A DNA stretch of 5,951 nucleotides from Candidatus Scatomorpha merdipullorum (GTDB lineage: Bacteria > Bacillota > Clostridia > Oscillospirales > Oscillospiraceae). Each line of letters begins with the position of its first letter. Position 1 is the stretch's first letter. A model generated the notes under the pieces. The model had not been told where the DNA came from. It saw only the letters and a program-made list of their open reading frames with translations, and ran no database searches. The translations under genes and the position numbers were made by a program. The stretch is taken from assembly GCA_018716795.1 (NCBI GenBank), contig DVJK01000250.1:1-5951 (forward strand), written 5' to 3'. Positions 1-5,351 of the stretch are shown here, piece after piece.

Positions 1-1052
1 CGCGGGATATGCGCGTGCCCGTGCTGCTGCACGTCATAACGAAGAAGGGCCGCGGCTATCTCAAGGCTGAGCTGCACCCGGACAGGTATCACGGCGTCGG
101 GCCCTTCGACCCCGAGACCGGCGAGATAAAAAGCTCGGGAGAGAGCTTTTCCACCGTCTTCGGGAGGGAGCTTGCGCGCCTGGCCCGCTCGGACGGGAAT
201 ATCGCCGCCGTCACCGCCGCCATGGCCGACGGCACGGGCCTAATTCCCTTTGAGCAGAGCTTCCCGGAGCGCTTTTTCGACGTGGGCATCGCCGAGGGCG
301 GCGCAGTCGCAATGGCCGCGGGCATGGCCAAGCAGGGCCTGCTGCCCGTCGCGGCGATATACTCCACCTTCTTGCAGCGCGGCTATGACCAGCTCATACA
401 CGACGCCGCGCTTTTGAAGCTGCATATGGTCCTCGGCGTCGACCGCGCCGGGCTTGTCGGCGAGGACGGGGAGACGCACCACGGCGTCTTCGACCTCGCC
501 TACCTCTCCACCGTGCCGGGCCTCACGCTCTACGCGCCGGCCTCCTTCGCTGAGCTCCGCGACATGCTCCGCGCCGCGCTCTATGAGACGGAGGGCCCCT
601 CCGCGCTGCGCTATCCGCGCGGAGGCGAGGGCGAATACGTCTCCGGCGGGGCGGAGGCCGTGAAGGTCATAGGCGAGGGGACGGACGCCGCCATAGTCGC
701 CTACGGCACGATGGTCAACGAGGCGCTCGAGGCGCAGCGGCTGCTCGCCGCGGAGGGGATACACTCGCGCATAGTGAAGCCGGGGCGGCTCTGCCCGCTG
801 CCGGGGCGCGAGCTGCTCGACGCGCTGGGAAGCGATAAAGCCGTCGCCGCGGAGGAGGTCTGCGCCGCGGGCTGCCTGGGAGAAGCCCTGCTCGCCGCGG
901 CGGAGCTTGAAAATATCCCGCTCAGGGCGAGGCTTTTGAACCTCGGCGGCGGGATTGTCGGCCAGGGCACGGCCGCCGAGCTCAGGGCGCGCTGCGGCAT
1001 AGACGCCGCGGCCATCGTAAAGGCCGTAAAGGAGCTTTTGAATGAAGGGTAA
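1..1052 (+). CDS. dxs: 1-deoxy-D-xylulose-5-phosphate synthase, C-terminal part (5' truncated)
   Basis: DXP synthase condenses pyruvate and glyceraldehyde 3-phosphate, using thiamine diphosphate, to make DXP. DXP is the precursor of isoprenoids by the MEP pathway and of thiamine and pyridoxal. The frame is open to the left edge (first full codon at 3), so the ATG at 9 is internal: the residues around it read RDMRVPVLLHVITKKGRGY, typical of the middle of Dxs. About 349 residues are present, against about 620-630 for the whole protein. The transketolase pyrimidine-binding domain is clear, with FDVGIAE, YSTFLQRGYDQ and GETHHGVFDLAYL. The catalytic Glu (294-296), Arg (378-380) and His (477-479) match E. 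coli E370, R398 and H431 in identity and spacing. The C-terminal transketolase domain runs from about 660 to the TAA at 1050-1052. One oddity is AEGG where most family members have AEQH or AExH. The gene overlaps tlyA by 11 bp. Confidence 0.97.
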   Translation, partial: RDMRVPVLLHVITKKGRGYLKAELHPDRYHGVGPFDPETGEIKSSGESFSTVFGRELARLARSDGNIAAVTAAMADGTGLIPFEQSFPERFFDVGIAEGGAVAMAAGMAKQGLLPVAAIYSTFLQRGYDQLIHDAALLKLHMVLGVDRAGLVGEDGETHHGVFDLAYLSTVPGLTLYAPASFAELRDMLRAALYETEGPSALRYPRGGEGEYVSGGAEAVKVIGEGTDAAIVAYGTMVNEALEAQRLLAAEGIHSRIVKPGRLCPLPGRELLDALGSDKAVAAEEVCAAGCLGEALLAAAELENIPLRARLLNLGGGIVGQGTAAELRARCGIDAAAIVKAVKELLNEG

Positions 1053-1848
1053 ACGTCTCGACCAGCGCCTCACGGAGCTGGGCCTCGCCGAAAGCCGCGA
1101 GAAGGCCAAGGCCACGATAATGAGCGGCCTCGTCTACGTGAACGGGCAGAAGTCGGACAAGCCCGGCACGCCCGTGAGCGACGACGCGAGGATAGAGGTC
1201 CGCGGCGCGGCTTGCCCATGGGTCTCGCGCGGCGGCTTCAAGCTCGCCAAGGCGCTGGAGGTTTTTGAAATAAATCCCGCCGGATACGTCTGCATAGACT
1301 GCGGGGCGAGCACCGGCGGCTTCACCGACGTGCTGCTTAAAAACGGCGCGGCGAGGGTCTACGCCGTCGACGTCGGCTACGGCCAGCTGGCCTGGAGCCT
1401 GCGCACGGACGCGCGCGTCACGGTCATGGAGCGCACGAACGCCCGCAATCTCACGCCGGACATGTTCCCGGAGAGCATGGACATGGCGGTCATGGACCTC
1501 TCCTTCATCTCGATACGCCTCATCCTGCCCGCCGTACACGCGCTTTTGAAGCCGGAGGGCGAGTGCGTCTGCCTCATAAAGCCGCAGTTTGAGGCCGGCA
1601 GGGCCGACGTCGGGAAGAAGGGCGTCGTGCGCGACAGGGCCGTACACGAGCGGGTGCTCAGCGAAATGCTTGAATTTTTCCCCGCGGCGGGCTATACGCT
1701 CACGGGCCTGGACTACTCGCCGATACGCGGGCCGGAGGGGAACATAGAATACCTCGCCCACCTCAAAAGGGGCGAACACGCCGGCATATCGCCGGATATC
1801 GCGGCCATAGTCGCCGCCTCGCACGGGGAGCTTGATAAGCATGGCTGA
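1042..1848 (+). CDS. tlyA: TlyA/YqxC family S4-domain rRNA 2'-O-methyltransferase
   Basis: The product is a 268-residue protein, the usual size for the TlyA family. Residues about 3-60 form an S4 RNA-binding domain (RLDQRLTELGLAESREKA, then GLVYVNGQ). Residues about 60-245 form an FtsJ-like Rossmann methyltransferase with the SAM-binding motif DCGASTGGFTD at 86-96. The K-D-K-E catalytic set is visible as K67, D152, K180 and E236, a constant two-residue offset from K69, D154, K182 and E238 of Mycobacterium tuberculosis TlyA. Studied members 2'-O-methylate cytidines in 16S and/or 23S rRNA, which affects capreomycin sensitivity; older annotations say 'hemolysin A'. Which site this protein modifies cannot be told from sequence. 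The ATG at 1042 lies inside the dxs end and has AAAGGAG at 1028-1034, 7 nt upstream, so translation is probably coupled to dxs. The 3' end overlaps nadK by 8 bp. Confidence 0.95.
   Translation: MKGKRLDQRLTELGLAESREKAKATIMSGLVYVNGQKSDKPGTPVSDDARIEVRGAACPWVSRGGFKLAKALEVFEINPAGYVCIDCGASTGGFTDVLLKNGAARVYAVDVGYGQLAWSLRTDARVTVMERTNARNLTPDMFPESMDMAVMDLSFISIRLILPAVHALLKPEGECVCLIKPQFEAGRADVGKKGVVRDRAVHERVLSEMLEFFPAAGYTLTGLDYSPIRGPEGNIEYLAHLKRGEHAGISPDIAAIVAASHGELDKHG
1825..1830 (+). promoter_or_regulatory. Ribosome binding site deciding the nadK start
   Basis: GGGGAG lies within the tlyA coding end, 10 nt before the ATG at 1841. Its distance to the alternative TTG at 1832 is only 1 nt, too short for initiation, so it supports the ATG. 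Confidence 0.6.
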
Positions 1849-2683
1849 AATAGTTCTCGCACCCAACCCATACCGCGACCGCTCGCTCACGCTCACGATG
1901 CGCGCAAAGGAGCTTCTGGAGCGCGACGGGCGCAGCTGCGTCATAAGCCCGGCCTTCGTCGACGTGCCGGCGGACTCGCCCATGGCGCCGCTGCGCCGCG
2001 CCTCGCAGGACGCGAGGCTCATAATCACGCTCGGCGGCGACGGCACGATGCTGCACGTCGCGCGGCAGGTTATCGACCTCGGCGTCCCCATGCTGGGCGT
2101 CAACGTCGGCACAAAGGGCTTCATGGCCGGGGTGGAGCCGGAGGACATCGAGCTTGTGCGCCGGGCCGCGGCGGGCGAGTATACGCCCAGCCGCCGCATG
2201 CTCCTGGACGTCGAGCTCCTGCGCCTGAACGGCGAGAACCTGCGCGACTGCGCCCTCAACGACGCGGTGGTCAAGGGCGACGTCAACTGCGTCGACCTCG
2301 CCGTCTCCTCGGACGAGAAGCGGATTGCCGGCTTCTCAGGCGACGGCGTGATATGCGCCACGCCCACCGGCTCCACGGCCTACTCCATGTCCGCCGGCGG
2401 CCCGATTGTCGAGCCGGAGGCCGAGAACATAGTCGTCACGCCCATCTGCGCGCATTCGATGAGCGCGCGAAGCTTCGTGCTCGCGCCGAGCCGGGTCGTG
2501 ACCATAACGCCCGAGCGGAGGGACAGCCGCCGCGTCTTCCTCTCCGTCGACGGCAGCCCGGCCGTGGAGCTCGACTCCGGCGACGCCGTGAGGATAAGCC
2601 GCAGCCGGAACTCGCTCATACTCGCGGACATGGACGGGCGGAGCTTTTACGATACGGCGCTCGGCAAGCTTGCCGCGCCATAA
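1841..2683 (+). CDS. nadK: NAD kinase (ATP/polyphosphate-dependent NAD+ kinase)
   Basis: NAD kinase phosphorylates NAD+ at the 2' position of the adenosine ribose and is the cell's route to NADP(H). It acts in the cytosol. The 280-residue protein has the family hallmarks in order: GGDGT at 65-69 (nucleotide-binding loop with the key Asp67), the N-D pair at 140-141 in ALNDAVV (the 'NE/D' motif), the glycine-rich stretch GDGVICATPTGSTAY at 167-181 followed by SMSAGGP, and a C-terminal VDGS. Length and motif spacing are normal. I chose the ATG at 1841 (MAEIVLAPN) over an in-frame TTG at 1832, because GGGGAG at 1825-1830 is 10 nt from the ATG but only 1 nt from the TTG. The start overlaps the tlyA stop by 8 bp, so coupling is likely. 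Finding nadK between tlyA and argR is a familiar clostridial gene order. Confidence 0.96.
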   Translation: MAEIVLAPNPYRDRSLTLTMRAKELLERDGRSCVISPAFVDVPADSPMAPLRRASQDARLIITLGGDGTMLHVARQVIDLGVPMLGVNVGTKGFMAGVEPEDIELVRRAAAGEYTPSRRMLLDVELLRLNGENLRDCALNDAVVKGDVNCVDLAVSSDEKRIAGFSGDGVICATPTGSTAYSMSAGGPIVEPEAENIVVTPICAHSMSARSFVLAPSRVVTITPERRDSRRVFLSVDGSPAVELDSGDAVRISRSRNSLILADMDGRSFYDTALGKLAAP

Positions 2684-2688
2684 GGAGG
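2682..2688 (+). promoter_or_regulatory. Strong ribosome binding site of argR
   Basis: AAGGAGG overlaps the nadK TAA stop and lies 5 nt before the ATG at 2694. It is the strongest Shine-Dalgarno match in the window and rules out the in-frame upstream TTG at 2670, which would add eight residues not seen in the family. Confidence 0.8.
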
Positions 2689-2693
2689 AACAG

Positions 2694-3140
2694 ATGAAAT
2701 CAGCGAGACAGAACGTCATACTCGAAATTGTCACGAGCCGGGATATTGAGACGCAGAACCAGCTCATGCAGGCCCTGCGTGAGCGGGGGATAAACTCCAC
2801 CCAGGCCACGCTCTCGCGCGACATAAAGGAGCTGCGCCTGGTGAAGGAGCTCTCTGGCGGGCGCTACCGCTACGCCCTGCCCACCCAGAGCGGTGCGGCG
2901 GAGTACGGCGAGCGCCTGCGCAAGATTTTCCGCGAGAGCGTCGTCAGCTGCGACACCGCCATGAACCTCATCGTGCTCAAGACTCTGCCCGGCCTCGCCA
3001 GCGCGGCCAGCAGCGCCATGGACGGCATGGACATCCCCGACCTCGTCGGCACCGTCGCCGGGGACGACACGGTCTTTATGGCCATGCGCGACGTCAAGAG
3101 CGCCGAGGCCTTCTGCGGAGAGGTCAAAAAGCTGTTTTAA
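2694..3140 (+). CDS. argR: Arginine repressor ArgR (AhrC family)
   Basis: ArgR/AhrC is a hexameric arginine-sensing DNA-binding protein that represses arginine biosynthesis genes and, in some species, activates catabolic ones. The 148-residue product has the usual length. The N-terminal winged helix-turn-helix covers about residues 1-65; its recognition helix STQATLSRDIKELRL contains the conserved Ser41-Arg42 pair. A linker at about 66-75 leads to the C-terminal oligomerisation and arginine-binding domain, with GTVAGDDTVF at 119-128; Asp124-Asp125 correspond to the arginine-contacting acidic pair. The start is fixed by the Shine-Dalgarno at 2682-2688. The gene lies 10 bp after nadK and 12 bp before recN, so it appears to be expressed as part of the operon. 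I saw no convincing ARG-box operator nearby, so autoregulation is not supported here. Its targets lie outside the window. Confidence 0.96.
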   Translation: MKSARQNVILEIVTSRDIETQNQLMQALRERGINSTQATLSRDIKELRLVKELSGGRYRYALPTQSGAAEYGERLRKIFRESVVSCDTAMNLIVLKTLPGLASAASSAMDGMDIPDLVGTVAGDDTVFMAMRDVKSAEAFCGEVKKLF

Positions 3141-3152
3141 GCGAGGTGCGAT

Positions 3153-4865
3153 ATGCTCAGGGAGCTGCACATTGAGAACATCGCCGTCATAGAGCGCGCG
3201 GATATAGAGCCGGGCCCGGGCCTCAACGTCCTCACGGGCGAGACCGGCGCGGGCAAGAGCATCGTCATTGACTCGCTCCAGGCCGTGCTCGGCTCGCGCG
3301 TCAGCCGCGAGCTCGTGCGCACCGGCGCGCCCAAGGCCTCCGTCAGCGCCGCCTTCAGCTCGGAGCGGGCCGAGCTCTGGCTCAGGGAGCGGGATTTGGA
3401 GAGCGCGGGCCGGTACGACGCCGAAAACCCGGACGACTCCGGCGTTCTGATACGCCGCCGCATAAGTGCCGAGGGCAAGAGCAGCGCCTGGATAAACGGC
3501 GAGAACGCGACCGCCGCGGAGCTCCGCGAGCTGGGCGCGCTCCTGCTCGATATCCACGGCCAGAACGACGGCAGGGCGCTTCTCGACGAGGCCAACCACC
3601 GCGCGTATCTCGACTCCTTCGGCGAGCTGGAGGGGGAGCTGGCCGCGTACCGGGAGAAGTACGAGGCCTGGCGCGAGACGAAGAGGGAGCTGGACCGCCT
3701 CGACATGAACGAGCGGGAGAGGGAATTCCGCCTGCTCGAGCTCGAGCGCACGATTCAGGAGCTCGAGGGCGCGAGGCTCAGCGCGGGCGAGGAGGCGGCG
3801 CTGACCGAGCGGCGCGAGCTTGTCCGCAACTCGGAAAAGCTCACCGAGGCGCTCGACGCGGCCTATGAGGCGCTTTACGGCGCGTCGCCCAGCGCGACGG
3901 AGCTCGCGGGCGAGGCCGAGGGTTGGTGCCGCCGCGCGGCGGACATGGCCGCCGAGCTCGGCGAGGCGGCAGGGGAGATAAGCTCCGCGCTCTCCGAGCT
4001 CGCGGACGCCGCGGAGCGGATACGCGACTTCCGGGCCTCTCTGGACATAGACGAGGGCGAGTACGACGCGCTCGAAACCCGCCTCGCCCAGCTCCGGCGG
4101 CTTGAAAAGCGCTACGCCACGGACGAGGCCGGGCTCATCGCCGAGCTCGAACGGGCCCGCGGGGAGTACGACGCGCTCAAAAATTCCGCGGAGCGCCGGG
4201 AAGAATTGGCTTTGGAGCTTGCCAAACGGCAAAAAACGGCGTATAATGCCTCTAAGCTTCTGTCACATAAACGCGGTGAAGCGGCAAAGCGGCTGGCCGG
4301 CCGCGTGCAGGCCGGGCTGCGCGAGCTCTCCATGCCCGGCGTCAGCTTTGAGACGGTGCTTGAGCCCCTGGAGGGCGAGCCGGGCTTTGACGAGACGGGC
4401 TGCGACTCCGTGCGCTTCCTGATGAGCGCGAACGCAGGGGAAAAGCCCGGGCGCATCTCGCGCATCGCCTCCGGAGGCGAGCTCGCGAGGATAATGCTCG
4501 TCCTCAAGGACGCGCTTACGGAGCGCTCGGGGCCGGACACGCTGGTCTTCGACGAGATAGACGAGGGCGTCTCGGGCATTGCGGCGCAGCGCGTGGCGGA
4601 GAAGCTGGCGCACATCTCCCGCCGCAAGCAGGTCATATGCGTGACGCACCTGCCGCAGATAGCCGCGATGGCGGACACGCACCTGCACGTCGAAAAGCGC
4701 GTCGAGCGCGGCCGGACCTATACCGCCGTCGTTCCTCTCGACAGGGCCGGAAGAATACGCGAGCTGGCGCGGCTGCACGGCGGCGACAACATCACGGACA
4801 CAACGCTCAAAAGCGCCGAGGAGCAGCTTGACGCGGCGAGCGAGTTTAAAAGGGAGGAAAGATAG
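3153..4865 (+). CDS. recN: DNA repair protein RecN (SMC-like ATPase)
   Basis: RecN is a cytosolic SMC-like ATPase that acts early in double-strand break repair, helping to bring DNA ends and sister chromatids together for RecA-dependent recombination. The 570 residues match the family length. Residues 1-36 give the N-terminal RecF/SMC-like strand and Walker A (GETGAGKS, 29-36). HGQ at 135-137 is the Q-loop region. About residues 150-390 are Glu-, Arg- and Leu-rich heptad-like sequence fitting the antiparallel coiled coil. The C-terminal half has the ABC signature SGGE at 440-443, Walker B with DEID at 467-470 and the H-loop VTH at 497-499. The ATG at 3153 has GAGG at 3143-3146, 6 nt upstream. 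The stop at 4863-4865 abuts the next start codon. An unusual A/T-ending codon block with a promoter-like sequence lies at 4200-4286, within the second arm of the coiled coil. Confidence 0.97.
   Translation: MLRELHIENIAVIERADIEPGPGLNVLTGETGAGKSIVIDSLQAVLGSRVSRELVRTGAPKASVSAAFSSERAELWLRERDLESAGRYDAENPDDSGVLIRRRISAEGKSSAWINGENATAAELRELGALLLDIHGQNDGRALLDEANHRAYLDSFGELEGELAAYREKYEAWRETKRELDRLDMNEREREFRLLELERTIQELEGARLSAGEEAALTERRELVRNSEKLTEALDAAYEALYGASPSATELAGEAEGWCRRAADMAAELGEAAGEISSALSELADAAERIRDFRASLDIDEGEYDALETRLAQLRRLEKRYATDEAGLIAELERARGEYDALKNSAERREELALELAKRQKTAYNASKLLSHKRGEAAKRLAGRVQAGLRELSMPGVSFETVLEPLEGEPGFDETGCDSVRFLMSANAGEKPGRISRIASGGELARIMLVLKDALTERSGPDTLVFDEIDEGVSGIAAQRVAEKLAHISRRKQVICVTHLPQIAAMADTHLHVEKRVERGRTYTAVVPLDRAGRIRELARLHGGDNITDTTLKSAEEQLDAASEFKREER
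4219..4232 (+). repeat. Perfect inverted repeat overlapping the candidate -35 box
   Basis: TTGCC (4219-4223) and GGCAA (4228-4232) form a perfect 5-bp inverted repeat around AAAC. The left arm lies in the candidate -35 hexamer, the layout expected of a repressor operator. A 5-bp arm is short and could be chance; no known regulator is assigned. Confidence 0.35.
4219..4254 (+). promoter_or_regulatory. Candidate sigma-70/sigma-A type promoter inside recN
   Basis: TTGCCA (4219-4224, five of six matches to the -35 consensus) and TATAAT (4242-4247, perfect -10) are separated by exactly 17 bp. Initiation would be expected near the A at 4254. The element lies in the recN coding sequence, about 610 bp before the Cys-rich gene and about 1.1 kb before tyrS. 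In a sequence this GC-rich such a match is unlikely by chance, and the surrounding codons are unusually A/T-ending. There is no TG extended -10. Use as a promoter is inferred; the sequence match itself is seen directly. Confidence 0.5.
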
Positions 4866-5270
4866 ATGACATACGGTGAAAAAGCGGCTGAACTGAAGAA
4901 CACCCTCAACTGCGCCCAGAGCGTCGTCGTCGCGCTCGACGAGCTGACCGGCCTCGACGAGGCGACGGCCAGGGCGGCCAGCGCCGGCTTCGGCGGCGGA
5001 CTGCGCTGCGGCGAGGCCTGCGGCGCCTTTGCCGGCGCGGTCCTGAGCCTCGGCCTCACGGTCGGCAAGGACGGCCGCGGCAAGCCCGGCCAGCCCGCCG
5101 CCGTCGCATGTAAGCAGCTGGCCGACGAGTTCAAGGCCAAATTCGGCGCGATACGCTGCAAGGATTTGCTGGACGCCGCCGGCGGCGACCACAGCGTCTG
5201 CAACAGCTTCTGCGCCTGGTGCGCCGACCGCGTGGCCGAGCTGGCCGCGGAGGCGGAAAAGGCGGAGTAA
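4866..5270 (+). CDS. C_GCAxxG_C_C family putative redox-active protein
   Basis: This is a small 134-residue protein without signal peptide or membrane segment, rich in cysteine (C16, C48, C52, C82, C98, C112, C116, C119). The pattern NCAQSV near the N-terminus, then GFGGGLRCGEACGAFAGAVLSLGL at about 41-64, then later conserved cysteines, fits the C_GCAxxG_C_C family. That family is named for its cysteine pattern and is described only as putatively redox-active; the biochemical role is not established. The C-terminal cysteines form CxxxCxxC (112-119), but there is no radical SAM fold around it. The ATG at 4866 directly follows the recN TAG, with GGGAGG at 4852-4857, 8 nt upstream, so it may be translationally coupled to recN. 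It could also be served by the candidate promoter at 4219-4254. Alternatives include an iron-sulfur or other metal-binding protein. Family call fairly sure, function unknown. Confidence 0.85.
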   Translation: MTYGEKAAELKNTLNCAQSVVVALDELTGLDEATARAASAGFGGGLRCGEACGAFAGAVLSLGLTVGKDGRGKPGQPAAVACKQLADEFKAKFGAIRCKDLLDAAGGDHSVCNSFCAWCADRVAELAAEAEKAE

Positions 5271-5351
5271 GAATCAGGCGGCGGGCGCTGCCCGCGAAGA
5301 TCCATGCGTTTTTAAGCCCCAGGGGCAATTTAATTTGAAAGGGAAAGATCG
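5271..5351 (+). other. 81-bp intergenic leader before tyrS
   Basis: This is the only real gap in the window. It contains a GC hairpin (5281-5295), a T5 run (5309-5313), a small palindrome GCCCCAGGGGC (5316-5326) and an AT-rich stretch (5327-5340) leading to a modest Shine-Dalgarno, GGGA at 5341-5344, 7 nt before the tyrS ATG. TTTAAT at 5329-5334 is a weak -10 candidate without a good -35. The gap is too short for a T-box leader, and no T-box sequence (AGGGTGG-like with ACCGCG) is present. Confidence 0.5.
5281..5295 (+). terminator. Hairpin after the Cys-rich gene, possible weak terminator
   Basis: GCGGGC (5281-5286) and GCCCGC (5290-5295) form a perfect 6-bp stem with a GCT loop, 10 bp after the stop codon. 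The nearest T-run (5309-5313) lies 13 nt beyond the stem, so this is not a canonical intrinsic terminator. It may slow or partly stop transcription, or protect the 3' end of the message. Confidence 0.25.

Noticed and set aside
1832..1840. TTG at 1832 as the nadK start
   Set aside because: In frame, but only 1 nt from the GGGGAG Shine-Dalgarno. The ATG at 1841 has proper spacing and gives the normal NAD kinase N-terminus.
982..2376. 464-codon open frame on the minus strand opposite tlyA and nadK
   Set aside because: Same cause. The plus strand shows all catalytic motifs of TlyA and NAD kinase; the minus-strand product has no motif and no fitting ribosome binding site.
2670..2693. TTG at 2670 as the argR start
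   Set aside because: It would read through the strong AAGGAGG at 2682-2688, which is placed exactly for the ATG at 2694, and would add residues not typical of ArgR.
2700..4232. 510-codon open frame on the minus strand opposite argR and recN
   Set aside because: It is a shadow of the real genes. GC-rich third positions remove stops from the opposite frame; its translation is low-complexity (Ala, Arg, Leu, Val, Glu) with no recognisable domain, while the plus strand carries textbook ArgR and RecN.
4102..4422. 106-codon plus-strand frame inside recN across the internal promoter
   Set aside because: It is out of frame with recN, starts upstream of the predicted transcription start, has no recognisable domain and has the Ser/Arg/Pro-rich composition of a frame shadow.
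5226..5246. CxxxCxxC in the Cys-rich protein as a radical SAM cluster motif
   Set aside because: The motif (C112, C116, C119) lies at the C-terminal end of a 134-residue protein with no room for a TIM-barrel; radical SAM enzymes carry it near the N-terminus of a much larger domain.
5316..5326. GCCCCAGGGGC palindrome as an intrinsic terminator before tyrS
   Set aside because: The full stem leaves a one-base loop, so the real stem is only about 3-4 bp, and the tail AATTTAATTT is not a continuous T tract.
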